Shown: positions 1-7,308, counted from the first letter of the stretch. The stretch: 9,393 nucleotides of DNA from JBDTVS01 sp040007095 (GCA_040007095.1 JBDTVS010000118.1:1-9393); one strand, 5' to 3'. Notes: a model not told the origin generated them from the sequence alone. Numbers and translations: made by a program.

Positions 1-795
1 ACGGCCGTCATCGACATGCGCTACGAGAACCCGCTGTACATGGTCGAGGACGCGGGGGCGGCGGACCTCATCGCTGGAGGCCGGCTCCAACTCGGTATCA
101 GCCGAGGGTCACCGGAGCAGGTGATCGACGGCTGGCGCCATTTCGGCTACGCCCCAGCGGATGGCGAGACCGCTGCCGACATGGCTCGACACCACGCCGA
201 GGTTTTTCTCGATGTGCTCCAGGGCCGGGGTTTCGCCCAGCCCAATCCGCGGCCGATGTTCCCCAATCCGCCCGGGCTACTGCGCGTCGAGCCACATTCG
301 GAAGGCCTGCGCGACCGGATCTGGTGGGGCTCCAGTTCGAACGCCACGTCCAAGTGGGCCGCAAAACTGGGCATGAACCTTCAGAGCTCCACGCTCAAGG
401 ACGACGAGAGCGGCGAGCCGCTGCACATTCAGCAGCGCAAGCAAATCGACGCCTATCGAGAGGCGTGGAAAGAGGCCGGGCACAAGCGGGAGCCGCGCGT
501 CTCCGTGAGCCGCAGCATCTTCGCACTCGTCGACGACCGCGACCGGGCCTACTTTGGTCGCGACGCTCGCGACCAGGACCAGGTCGGCTACATCGACGCG
601 AATACCCGCGCCATCTTCGGCCGCTCGTACGCCGGCGAGCCTGACGCACTCGTCAAACTGCTCGCCGCCGACGAGGCCATCGCCGCCGCCGACACCCTGC
701 TCCTGACCGTTCCCAATCAGCTGGGCGTGGACTACAACGCCCACGCCATCAACAGCATCCTCAAGTTTGTCGCGCCCGAGCTCGGCTGGCGCTGA
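1..795 (+). CDS. LLM-class (luciferase-like) flavin-dependent oxidoreductase, C-terminal part
   Basis: The frame is already open at base 1 (T-A-V-I-D before the first Met at 16), so the gene runs in from the left and that Met is internal. 264 codons are present; the family is usually about 330-360 residues, so roughly 70-90 N-terminal residues are missing. The stretch ending GGRLQLGISRGSPEQV, followed by a GWRHFGY segment, is typical of bacterial luciferase-like FMN-dependent monooxygenases, where the SRGSPEQ turn lies near the flavin phosphate. A GSSSNATSKWAAKLGMNL segment fits the later barrel strands. Such enzymes use reduced FMN and O2 in the cytosol; the substrate cannot be read from sequence. 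The stop is TGA at 793-795 and the next gene starts 57 nt later, so co-transcription is possible but unproven. Family assignment is confident; function is only general. Confidence 0.88.
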   Translation, partial: TAVIDMRYENPLYMVEDAGAADLIAGGRLQLGISRGSPEQVIDGWRHFGYAPADGETAADMARHHAEVFLDVLQGRGFAQPNPRPMFPNPPGLLRVEPHSEGLRDRIWWGSSSNATSKWAAKLGMNLQSSTLKDDESGEPLHIQQRKQIDAYREAWKEAGHKREPRVSVSRSIFALVDDRDRAYFGRDARDQDQVGYIDANTRAIFGRSYAGEPDALVKLLAADEAIAAADTLLLTVPNQLGVDYNAHAINSILKFVAPELGWR

Positions 796-839
796 CGCGA
801 TGGCATTCGCTTCGAGCCTCCTGTATTGTCGGTATCCTC

Positions 840-844
840 AGGAG
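840..844 (+). promoter_or_regulatory. Ribosome binding site AGGAG that fixes the start at 853
   Basis: AGGAG is followed by 8 nt and then ATG at 853. The TTG at 826 that would lengthen the protein by nine residues has no such site, and the residues from 853 begin directly with a signal peptide. The ATG is therefore preferred. Confidence 0.7.
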
Positions 845-852
845 TGCCAGCG

Positions 853-1896
853 ATGAGAAACGGATCGGCTTCGAAGACGCTGCCGGGACTGCTCGTACTT
901 GCAATCGCGACCCTGGTGCTCGCACCGCCCGCCGCGGCGCTCGACGCCGACTACTGGCGGGGCGGATGGCGAACGCCGCTCGGCGATGAGCCGCACATCT
1001 ACGAATTCGTGATCCGCGGTAACCGGGTCACCGGGGTGTACTGCCGAAGCTGCTCCGACGCCGGCACGATTGGCTTCATCGACGGCTCATGGAACGAGAA
1101 CACTGGCATCGACTTCACGGTGACGTTCCCGAATCCTGACGGGCGCGTCAGGTCGGTCGAAAAACAGCATGCCATGCTGACCAGCGGGCAGCTGATCGTC
1201 ACGGGGGCCGGGGGCCAACGAAACCGGAACGCACGAACGCTCGTCAAGGACCCGCGCGGGGCCGACCCCGGGGGAGCGCCGGCGTATCACCTCCCACCGG
1301 GTACTCCGCCTGCACTGCCGGTGACCCGTCCTGCTGGCCGAGGCGCTGGTGGCGGGGGCGGCGGGGGCTTCGGAGCGCCAGCGCCCTACTGGCAGCCCGG
1401 ACCGTTCAAGGCGTTACGGCCGGCGGACGTCGTCGGTACGTGGATCGCCCCGTTCGGCCTGGGCATGAACAAGCAGATCTTCACGTTTCTTCTGCTCGGT
1501 GACCGGCTCCGAGGCGTGGTGTGCGGTCGCTGCGACAACCCGTACACGATTGGGGCGATGGAGAACGTCGTCATCCTTGGCGACACCCTGTACTTCGACA
1601 TCATGCACCAGGACTGGGGCGAGAGCGACCCGCCGACCTTCGGTCGCAATATCGTGGCCCAGGTCGTGCAAAACGAGATGATCGCCGCCACTCTGGGCAA
1701 GGACCTCGCGGTCGATCCTGCCCGTCCACCCGCACGGCCGGCAGGACGCGGATTCACACTCGTCGGACCGATCGCTCCCGAGGGGACGAGAGGGAACAGC
1801 TCCGAGGGCATCGACGTCTGGGGACCAGGTACCGGTTCCTCCGTCCAGCCGCCGCCCGGCAGAACGCCGATCCGGCCGGCGAGCCCCGCTCGATAG
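853..1896 (+). CDS. Exported protein of unknown function with two tandem CxxC domains
   Basis: 347 aa from the ATG with a good ribosome site. Residues 9-30 form a hydrophobic signal peptide ending in PPAAAL before the mature-looking DADYWRGGWRT. Two related domains follow. Domain 1 (about 31-137) carries YEFVIRG...GVYC-RS-C (C64, C67) and ends LIVTG...VKDPRG. A proline- and glycine-rich linker (about 138-178, with seven consecutive Gly near 166-172) leads to domain 2 (about 179-285), with GVVC-GR-C (C224, C227), DNPYT, GDTL and HQDW. The C-terminal tail is Pro/Arg-rich and probably disordered. There is no CxxCH haem motif and no thioredoxin-like context around the Cys pairs. A paralogue lies at 7645-8577 on the other strand. 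I do not recognise a characterised family. Paired thiols in an exported protein could form disulfides or bind a metal, but this is inference. Confidence 0.8.
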   Translation: MRNGSASKTLPGLLVLAIATLVLAPPAAALDADYWRGGWRTPLGDEPHIYEFVIRGNRVTGVYCRSCSDAGTIGFIDGSWNENTGIDFTVTFPNPDGRVRSVEKQHAMLTSGQLIVTGAGGQRNRNARTLVKDPRGADPGGAPAYHLPPGTPPALPVTRPAGRGAGGGGGGGFGAPAPYWQPGPFKALRPADVVGTWIAPFGLGMNKQIFTFLLLGDRLRGVVCGRCDNPYTIGAMENVVILGDTLYFDIMHQDWGESDPPTFGRNIVAQVVQNEMIAATLGKDLAVDPARPPARPAGRGFTLVGPIAPEGTRGNSSEGIDVWGPGTGSSVQPPPGRTPIRPASPAR

Positions 1897-1957
1897 GTCC
1901 GCGTGGACTCCAACCTTTCAGACGCCGGGCGGCCCGACATCGCGTAGGCTACGTCCG

Positions 1958-2362
1958 ATGACGAGCACGGGACGAAGGATCACGTTCGACACCGTCCGCG
2001 AGATTGGAGAGCAACTGCCGGGAACGGAGGTGAGCACGGCGTACGGCTCACCGGCGCTCAAGGTCAACGGGCGCATCTACGCATGCATCGCCATCAACAA
2101 GGAGGCCGAGCCGAATTCTCTCGCCGTCTTTCTTGCTGATTTCGAACAGCGTGAGGCGCTACTGGCGGAAGATCCCGGCACCTACTACGTGAAGCCGCAC
2201 TACGAGCCGTATCCCACAGTTCTCGTACGGCTCGGCTGCGTCACCCGTGACGCGTTAATAGACCTCCTTCGCGGGGCGCACGGCGTCGTCAGCAGCAAAC
2301 GTCCGGCACGCCGGCCTGCCAAGAAAAGACCGCGGCGCGTGTCGAAAGCGGCCGGCGGGTAA
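1958..2362 (+). CDS. MmcQ/YjbR family protein
   Basis: 134 aa. The N-terminal pattern ITFDTVREIGEQLPG, then a short Ser-Thr-Ala-Tyr-Gly turn and PALKVNGRIYACIA, followed by LAVFLADFEQREALL, is typical of the MmcQ/YjbR (CyaY-like fold) family; members often end their domain with a short helix like TRDALIDLLRGAH here. These small proteins are often annotated as DNA-binding, though their biochemical role is poorly known. After residue about 112 there is a strongly basic tail (SKRPARRPAKKRPRRVSK), probably disordered and able to contact nucleic acid. It starts 61 nt after the upstream gene; the only ribosome-site candidate is weak, so the ATG is chosen by family alignment. The next gene begins 37 nt downstream on the same strand. 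Confidence 0.85.
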   Translation: MTSTGRRITFDTVREIGEQLPGTEVSTAYGSPALKVNGRIYACIAINKEAEPNSLAVFLADFEQREALLAEDPGTYYVKPHYEPYPTVLVRLGCVTRDALIDLLRGAHGVVSSKRPARRPAKKRPRRVSKAAGG

Positions 2363-2399
2363 CAGCGAGTGACCAGAGATCACCGCCCGGCCGGCTGAG

Positions 2400-2933
2400 A
2401 TGTCGCGAGTCATCGTCACTGGCGGGCCCGGCTCCGGAAAGACCACGCTGTTGCTGGCACTGCAGGCTCGCGGCCATACGATTGCCGGCGACAGCGCGCG
2501 CACCATCATCCAGGACCGCCGCAGTCGCGGCCTGAGTGCGCGACCGGATCCGTATGAGTTCGTGCAGGACACGCTGCGAATGGACATCGAGCACTACGTT
2601 CAACACGCGGCAACCCCAGGCCACGTCTTCTTCGATCGAAGCCTCCTCGATGCGCTTTGCAGCCTCGACCGCATCACACCCTTGAGCGAGGCCGAGTTGG
2701 GTCAGTGGCTCTCGAAGTACCGATACTGCTCCAAGGTCTTCGTCTTACCCCCGTGGCAGGCGATCTACGTGAACGACACCGAACGCGACCACACGTTCGA
2801 ACACGCGGAGTTGGTCAACACCATCACGCAGGAGTGGTATCGTCGGTGCCGATATCAGCGCTTGGAGGTACCAAGAGTTTCGGTTGCGGAACGCTGCGAG
2901 TATGTGCTGCGTGCACTTGGCGGCCCGAGGTGA
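2400..2933 (+). CDS. Small P-loop ATPase, AAA_28-type
   Basis: 177 aa. Walker A is GGPGSGKTT at residues 8-16, immediately after the first beta strand (VIVT). A GDSAR turn at 30-34 and a Walker-B-like strand VFFDRSLLDAL (76-86) follow. The motif LPPWQAIYVNDTERDHTFE (116-134) and the C-terminal VPRVSVAERCEYVLRAL are typical of a family of short predicted NTPases annotated AAA_28 or 'AAA family ATPase', which resemble nucleotide or metabolite kinases in architecture. The substrate is unknown. The length matches the family, so the gene looks complete. It starts 37 nt after the YjbR-like gene and may share its transcript. No strong ribosome site is visible before the ATG, but Walker A placement close to the N-terminus supports this start. 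Confidence 0.85.
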   Translation: MSRVIVTGGPGSGKTTLLLALQARGHTIAGDSARTIIQDRRSRGLSARPDPYEFVQDTLRMDIEHYVQHAATPGHVFFDRSLLDALCSLDRITPLSEAELGQWLSKYRYCSKVFVLPPWQAIYVNDTERDHTFEHAELVNTITQEWYRRCRYQRLEVPRVSVAERCEYVLRALGGPR

Positions 2934-2947
2934 AAATCCAGAAGACG

Positions 2948-3094
2948 CTCTTCCCATCGCGGATTCGCGGCGCGCTCGAGCAGGAGCCGGGCGATCTCGT
3001 CGTGGCCCAACTCGACGGCCGCTGACAACGAGCGGCGCGCGTTCGGACGCGTCGCGCCGATTCGGGAAGGATGTTCGTCGAGGATCTGCCGCAC
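2948..3094 (-). pseudogene. Ankyrin-repeat protein remnant
   Basis: Read on the minus strand, this segment gives VRQILDEHPSRIGATRPNA followed by RSLSAAVELGHDEIARLLL-ER-AANPRWEE. The second part matches one ankyrin repeat (consensus pattern TPLHxAAxxGHxEVVxLLLxxGADP), and the first resembles the helix pair of a preceding repeat. An in-frame TAG lies just upstream; the neighbouring frame carries a VEVGD-like stretch, so a frameshift probably separates the two, and homology may extend to about 3160. Downstream the frame runs into the antisense of the ATPase gene, so the protein is cut off there. Only one to two repeats remain and no start with a ribosome site is visible. This explains most of the 305-nt gap between the ATPase and the first propeller gene. 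A short functional peptide is unlikely. Confidence 0.6.
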
Positions 3095-3238
3095 GCCGGT
3101 CGCCTACTTCCACCTGTCCATGGCCTGGCGATGCAGCGACTGTGGACCGAGTTCGCACGCATCTCCCAATACCCGCACGCAGCACCAGCAGGCACTCTGA
3201 CGTGAACTGAGGCGAGCCGATGTGGTAGGTTCTCTCGC

Positions 3239-4588
3239 ATGTACGCGATGCCGAAATTACCGCGCTCCGTTCTTCTGACTGTCGGTCTCGTCGCGCTTGC
3301 TGTCGGCGCGGTTTCCGCAGGCGCCGACGACTGGCCTCGATTCCGCGGACCTTCGGCCGGCGTCGCGGCCGACGATCCCGCGCTGCCTGATGCCTGGAGC
3401 CCCACAGACAACGTCGTCTGGAAAGCAGACATTCCGGGGCTCGGATGGAGTTCGCCGGTCGTCTGGGGCGACCACGTATTCCTGACCAGCGTGGTCAACA
3501 CGGCGCAGCAGGAGCCGCCCAAGCCAGGCTTCTACCTTGGGGACTGGCCGGCGTCGAGCGCGCCGCATCAATGGACGGTGTACGACATCGACTTCCGGAC
3601 CGGCAAGATTCGCTGGCAGCGAGTGGTGAGCAGCGCGCCGCCGGGCCGGGCGAAGCACCTCAAGAACAGCTACGCATCGGAGACTCCGGTCACCGACGGC
3701 GAGCGCGTATATTTCTACTTCGGCAACGCGGGTCTGTTTGTGTTCGACCTGGACGGCAAGCCCGTGTGGTCCAAGCCGATTGGGCCGTTGAAGACCCGAA
3801 ACAACTGGGGTACGGGCGCATCGCCGGTCGTGCACGGCGACCGCGTCTATGTGCTCAACGACAACGACGACCAGTCGTTTCTCGCCGCCTACGACAAGCG
3901 CACGGGCGCGGATATCTGGCGCGTGAACCGTGTCGAAGGCACCAACTGGTCGACGCCGTTCGTCTGGGAGAACGAACGGCGCACCGAAATCGTCACCTCA
4001 GGGTCCGACAGAGTGCGCTCGTACGACCTGTCGGGCAAACTGCTGTGGGAATTCTCGGGGATGTCGACGATCAGCATTCCGACGCCGTTCGATCGCAACG
4101 GTCTGCTGTATCTCGCGTCGGGCTACATCGCTGATGCGCTTCGACCGGCGTACGCCATCCGGCCGGGCGCGTCGGGCGACATCTCGCTCAAGCCCGATCA
4201 GACCGCCAACGACTTCATCGTCTGGTCGGCGCGGACCGGAGCACCCTACAACCCGTCGCCGCTCGTCTACGGCGACTACTACTACACCTTGTTCGACCGC
4301 GGCTTCATGACGAGTCAGGACGCCAGGACCGGCAAGGAGGTGTATGGCCGCCAGCGGATCACGGCAGACGCGAGCGGCTTCACGGCTTCGCCGTGGGGAT
4401 ACAACGGGAAGATTTTTGCGATGAGCGAAGACGGCGACACCTACGTGATTCGAGCCGGGACGGCGTTCGAAGTCATCGGAAAGAACTCCCTCAATGAAAT
4501 GACGCTGGCGACTCCGGCCGTCGCCCACGGCAGTCTTCTCGTTCGAACCGCGTCGAGGCTGTATCGCATTTCGAACAAGACGCCCTGA
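3239..4588 (+). CDS. Exported PQQ-like/BamB-like beta-propeller repeat protein
   Basis: 449 aa. A signal peptide (hydrophobic about 10-26, AVSA before GADDWP) sends it across the inner membrane. The mature start DWPRFRGPSAG, then a W-S-P-T-D-N-V-V-W-K stretch and GLGWSSPVVWGD, is the characteristic opening of a large family of exported PQQ-binding-like beta-propeller proteins. Several blade motifs end in an aromatic: DFRTGKIRW (118-126), LDGKPVW (171-177), AYDKRTGADIW (217-227) and YDLSGKLLW (262-270). No haem-binding CxxCH and no quinoprotein dehydrogenase active-site motif is evident, so a binding or scaffold role is as likely as catalysis; PQQ binding itself is unproven. Two in-frame ATGs (3239, 3248) are possible and neither has a strong ribosome site. 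It precedes the second propeller gene on the same strand by 156 nt. Confidence 0.85.
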   Translation: MYAMPKLPRSVLLTVGLVALAVGAVSAGADDWPRFRGPSAGVAADDPALPDAWSPTDNVVWKADIPGLGWSSPVVWGDHVFLTSVVNTAQQEPPKPGFYLGDWPASSAPHQWTVYDIDFRTGKIRWQRVVSSAPPGRAKHLKNSYASETPVTDGERVYFYFGNAGLFVFDLDGKPVWSKPIGPLKTRNNWGTGASPVVHGDRVYVLNDNDDQSFLAAYDKRTGADIWRVNRVEGTNWSTPFVWENERRTEIVTSGSDRVRSYDLSGKLLWEFSGMSTISIPTPFDRNGLLYLASGYIADALRPAYAIRPGASGDISLKPDQTANDFIVWSARTGAPYNPSPLVYGDYYYTLFDRGFMTSQDARTGKEVYGRQRITADASGFTASPWGYNGKIFAMSEDGDTYVIRAGTAFEVIGKNSLNEMTLATPAVAHGSLLVRTASRLYRISNKTP

Positions 4589-4590
4589 CA

Positions 4591-4613
4591 GGTTGCGAAA
4601 AAGCCCAGCAACC
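4591..4613. other. Weak hairpin just after the first propeller gene
   Basis: GGTTGC (4591-4596) pairs with GCAACC (4608-4613) across an 11-nt loop, starting 2 nt after the stop codon. There is no T-run, so it is a poor intrinsic terminator. It could protect the 3' end of the transcript or mean nothing. Confidence 0.3.
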
Positions 4614-4645
4614 CGAACTTAGAGCACCTTGCGAAAGTAGACAAT

Positions 4646-4716
4646 GAACCACCAAGGGCACAAAAATCACGAAGAAGACGGAGAGATTCTTTGTGTTCTT
4701 GGTGTCTTTGTGGTTC
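4646..4716. repeat. 71-nt imperfect palindromic repeat between the propeller genes
   Basis: The left arm (4646-4676, beginning GAACCACCAAGGGCAC) is complementary to the right arm (4687-4716, ending GTGTCTTTGTGGTTC) at about 24 of 30 positions, with one bulge, around a 10-nt loop. The arms are AC-rich on one side and GT-rich on the other, unlike the GC-rich genes on both sides. From memory, the right-arm motif TTTGTGTTCTTTGTGTCTTT and variants recur as dispersed intergenic repeats in several bacterial phyla; this was not checked by search. It lies 28 nt before the ATG of the next gene, so a transcript crossing it would carry a long hairpin in the leader. Confidence 0.65.
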
Positions 4717-4744
4717 CGGATTTCAAGGCAGCCTGCTGGACCTG

Positions 4745-6388
4745 ATGAAGAGATTCACAGTTGTCGCTCTCGCGCTGGCCGTCCTGGCCGGCGCATGCGC
4801 AAGGCAAGACGTCGATAAGTCCAGGGAGAAGACGGCGACGGCAGCGGCGCCCTCCGGTGATTGGCCGACGTACGGCGGGCCGCTGTCCGGCGATCGGTAC
4901 TCCCCCCTCGCGCAAATCACGCCAACGAATGTCGGCCAGCTCCGGCAACTGTGTGCGTTCGACGCGCCCGACGTCGTGAACTTTCAGAGCGGCATCGTCG
5001 CCATCGACGGCGTGCTCTACTTCACGTTGTTCAACAACACCTACGCGGTGGATGGCGTGACGTGCCAGCAAAAATGGAAGCACACACGCGCCGAGCCCAA
5101 CACGTTCCTGATGGTGAACCGCGGTGTCGCCTACAGCGACGGCCGGGTGTTTCGCGGCACCGGCGACGCGCACGTGGTGGCCATCAACGCGAATGACGGA
5201 CAACAGTTGTGGGACGTCGCCATCGGTGACCCGAAGAGCGGCGAGTCGGCGCCGCTCTCGCCGATCGCTTGGAACGGCCTGGTGTTCGCCGGCAACGCGG
5301 GCGGCGACAACTTCGGGGTCAGGGGGCGCATCTACGCACTCGACGCGGCGAGCGGCCGCGTGGTGTGGCGGTTCGACACGGTGCCCGATTCGGACCAGGC
5401 GCGAGCCACGTGGCCGAAGGCATCCCCCGCAAATCCACCGAGCGGGGGCGCCACGTGGACCAGCTACGCCCTCGACGAAGCGAACGGGATCGTCTACGTC
5501 CCCGCGGGCAACGCCGCTCCCGATTTCGCGCCGGCCCTGCGTCCGGGCGAGAACCTCTATACGAACTCGTTGCTCGCGCTCGAGGCAAAAACAGGCCGTC
5601 TACTCTCGTACGTGCAACCACTCACGGGCGACTTCCACGACTGGGACCTGGCAGCGCCGCCCGCACTGATCACGACCAAAAGCGGTCGCGCGTTCGTCGC
5701 CCAGGGATCGAAGGACGGCTACGTCTACAACATCGACCGCAGCGACGTCACCACGCACGGGAGCGGCGAGCCGGGACAGATGGTCGTGCGGAGCAAGGCG
5801 CAAGTGACGACGCGCGAAAACGTCGATGTGCCGCTTTCGACCGAGCGCGAAACCCGGTTCTGTCCTGGCGTGCAGGGCGGGGTGGAGTGGAACGGCCCGG
5901 CGCATCACCCGGGGCTCGGTCTCCTCTATGTCAACGCCATCGACTGGTGCACTCTGGTCAAGATGCAGCCGACGGCCAGCATCAAGGGCACGCCCGGCGC
6001 GTCGTGGACGGGCGCCGAGCCGGCCGATGGTTGGCTATTCGGTCGCCATGATCCCGTGGAGCAGTGGAAGGGATGGGTAACGGCCTTCGACCCCGAGAGC
6101 GGGGACGTGAAGTGGAAGATCCAGACGCCCAAGCCGATGGTCGCGGCCATTACGGCAACCGCCGGCGGGCTGGTGTTCACCGGCGACCTCGACGGTCAAC
6201 TCCTCGCCTACGACGCGTCCACCGGCAAGGAATTGTGGCGGCACGCCAGTGGAAAGGCTATCGGCGGCGGCGTGATCTCGTACCAGGCGCGCGGCAAGCA
6301 GCACATCGCCGCGGCCACCGGCATGAACGCGAGCACCTGGAACATCAAAGCCGGACCCGCGCGCGTGGTCGTTTACGCGCTGCCCTAG
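4745..6388 (+). CDS. PQQ-dependent alcohol dehydrogenase-like quinoprotein, probable lipoprotein
   Basis: 547 aa. A short signal peptide ends in LAGAC (C18), an acceptable lipobox, so it is probably a lipid-anchored exported protein. The propeller opens with WPTYGGPLSGDRYSPLAQIT, the usual start of quinoprotein alcohol dehydrogenases. Further landmarks are NRGVAY (125-130), GVRGRIYALDAASGRVVW (191-208), PAGNAAP (253-259, the Asn normally a metal ligand), HDWD (298-301, D301 at the catalytic Asp position), QGSKDGYVYNIDR (320-332) and the closing blades GGLVFTGDLDG and LLAYDASTGKELW. There is no C-terminal cytochrome c domain, so electrons would need an external acceptor; none is encoded here. 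Oddities: the metal-ligand Glu before GVRG appears to be Asn189, and the vicinal Cys pair of methanol dehydrogenase is absent. ATG 4745 is preferred to an upstream TTG at 4691, which lies inside the palindromic repeat. The substrate is unknown. Confidence 0.85.
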   Translation: MKRFTVVALALAVLAGACARQDVDKSREKTATAAAPSGDWPTYGGPLSGDRYSPLAQITPTNVGQLRQLCAFDAPDVVNFQSGIVAIDGVLYFTLFNNTYAVDGVTCQQKWKHTRAEPNTFLMVNRGVAYSDGRVFRGTGDAHVVAINANDGQQLWDVAIGDPKSGESAPLSPIAWNGLVFAGNAGGDNFGVRGRIYALDAASGRVVWRFDTVPDSDQARATWPKASPANPPSGGATWTSYALDEANGIVYVPAGNAAPDFAPALRPGENLYTNSLLALEAKTGRLLSYVQPLTGDFHDWDLAAPPALITTKSGRAFVAQGSKDGYVYNIDRSDVTTHGSGEPGQMVVRSKAQVTTRENVDVPLSTERETRFCPGVQGGVEWNGPAHHPGLGLLYVNAIDWCTLVKMQPTASIKGTPGASWTGAEPADGWLFGRHDPVEQWKGWVTAFDPESGDVKWKIQTPKPMVAAITATAGGLVFTGDLDGQLLAYDASTGKELWRHASGKAIGGGVISYQARGKQHIAAATGMNASTWNIKAGPARVVVYALP

Positions 6389-6400
6389 CAATAACGTGCC

Positions 6401-6499
6401 ATGACCGCCACCGCCGGGACCGAAAGCCTGCCATACATCGTCGGCGAGGGGTTGAAGGCGAGGATCGAAAAGTACGGGCTATCGCCTTATGACCCGTGA
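6401..6499 (+). CDS. Doubtful 32-aa ORF downstream of the quinoprotein gene
   Basis: ATG at 6401 begins 12 nt after the quinoprotein stop and encodes a 32-residue peptide including LPYIVGEGLKARIEKYGLSP, ending at TGA 6497-6499. The amphipathic middle looks protein-like, but there is no ribosome site and I recognise no family. It may be a small real gene, the N-terminal remnant of a lost gene, or chance. Confidence 0.2.
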   Translation: MTATAGTESLPYIVGEGLKARIEKYGLSPYDP

Positions 6500-6571
6500 C
6501 CCTCCGCTTCTCACGGACGCCCACCAGGGCCATCTCCAGGCAGTCGCCTGCTGATTTCCAAAAGGTCAGAT

Positions 6572-6617
6572 GCCGTGTCCCCGTGGTGGCAAAAACGCGG
6601 CTGAGGCCGCGTCCCCG
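6572..6617. repeat. Small hairpin with 12-nt direct repeats
   Basis: GCCGTGTCCCCG (6572-6583) recurs as GCCGCGTCCCCG (6606-6617), 11 of 12 identical. Between and overlapping them, ACGCGGC (6595-6601) pairs perfectly with GCCGCGT (6606-6612) around a TGAG loop. It sits between converging genes and could end transcripts weakly, but lacks a T-run. It may be part of a dispersed repeat. Confidence 0.4.
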
Positions 6618-6710
6618 ACAAACGCCGAGATCAAACCAGAGCGGGATAACAGCGGGAACGACGTCATCGGCAGGACAGTCCGTCCACCGTAGTCGAGACC
6701 TCATCAGCGA

Positions 6711-7097
6711 TTAACCTTTTATCGTCGCGCGGCGGCGCTCGCTCGCCGCAATCATCGGAGTGAGATCCTGCGCGGGACGAACCTCCCAGCGACCCACCTT
6801 CACGCCAGGGTGCTTCGAGATCAGTTGGATGGCGTGATTGAGATCTCTGGCCTCGACGATCAACAGTCCGCCCAACACTTCTTTCGTCTCCGCGTACGGT
6901 CCGTCGGTGACGGACACCTTGCCGCCCTGATAGCTCAGCGTGGTGGCGCCTTGGAGCCCTTCGCCGCTCACCCAGTGGCCGTTCTTCTTGAGCTCGTCGT
7001 CATAAGAGAAGCAGGCGTCGATCATCGCCTCTTGTTCGCTTTGCGACTTCTTTTCCCAGTTCTGAACGTCGAGATAGCCGAAGCAGATGTATTTCAT
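6711..7097 (-). CDS. YCII/DGPF-domain protein
   Basis: 128 aa. The hallmark VTDGPYAETKEVLGG occupies residues 63-77, preceded by LSYQGGKV and followed by LLIVEARDLNHAIQLISKHP, matching the YCII-related 'DGPFAETKE' family of small alpha-beta dimeric proteins. N-terminal MKYICFGYLD is also typical. A GGAG ribosome site lies 5 nt before the ATG, which supports this start. The family is often encoded beside extracytoplasmic-function sigma factors and its biochemical role is unclear; no sigma factor is present in this window, so here the gene stands alone. It converges with the quinoprotein gene and its 5' side abuts the beta-lactamase remnant. Complete by length. Confidence 0.9.
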   Translation of the reverse strand: MKYICFGYLDVQNWEKKSQSEQEAMIDACFSYDDELKKNGHWVSGEGLQGATTLSYQGGKVSVTDGPYAETKEVLGGLLIVEARDLNHAIQLISKHPGVKVGRWEVRPAQDLTPMIAASERRRATIKG

Positions 7098-7308
7098 ATG
7101 TTCTCCACGGTTTGGTTGACCTCACCTCCTGGTCGTTTGGCGACCGGCAAATTCGACATCGCCGTTTGCGCCCAATAAGCCAACCCAACCCGCCCATCCA
7201 GCGCCAGGGTCTTCCAGGGGCCATGAGCTTTGTGTCTCGTCTATGTACGGCAAACCTCGCAAATGCCGCCGGTGCCGACGACAGCCGCGGTCTCATGAGG
7301 CCGGTGCG

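Larger units (their letters stand above)
6389..6710. other. Intergenic stretch after the quinoprotein gene
   Basis: These 322 nt separate the stops of two converging genes. They contain one doubtful 32-codon ORF and a small hairpin with flanking direct repeats (both listed separately). I see no T-rich intrinsic terminator, no RNA gene and no recognisable protein fragment in the rest. Confidence 0.5.

Noticed and set aside
2824..3522. A 232-codon minus-strand frame across the ATPase-propeller gap
   Set aside because: No motif; it overlaps both coding flanks in antisense, and the ankyrin-like signal lies in a different frame.
5269..6051. A 260-codon plus-strand frame inside the quinoprotein gene
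   Set aside because: Out-of-frame shadow, Arg/Gly-rich and without motifs, wholly inside a gene with clear homology.
7122..7130. Perfect AGGAGGTGA Shine-Dalgarno sequence on the minus strand before the YCII gene
   Set aside because: It is 24 nt from the ATG, too far to serve it, and no start codon lies at a proper distance; GGAG at 7103-7106 is the likely site.
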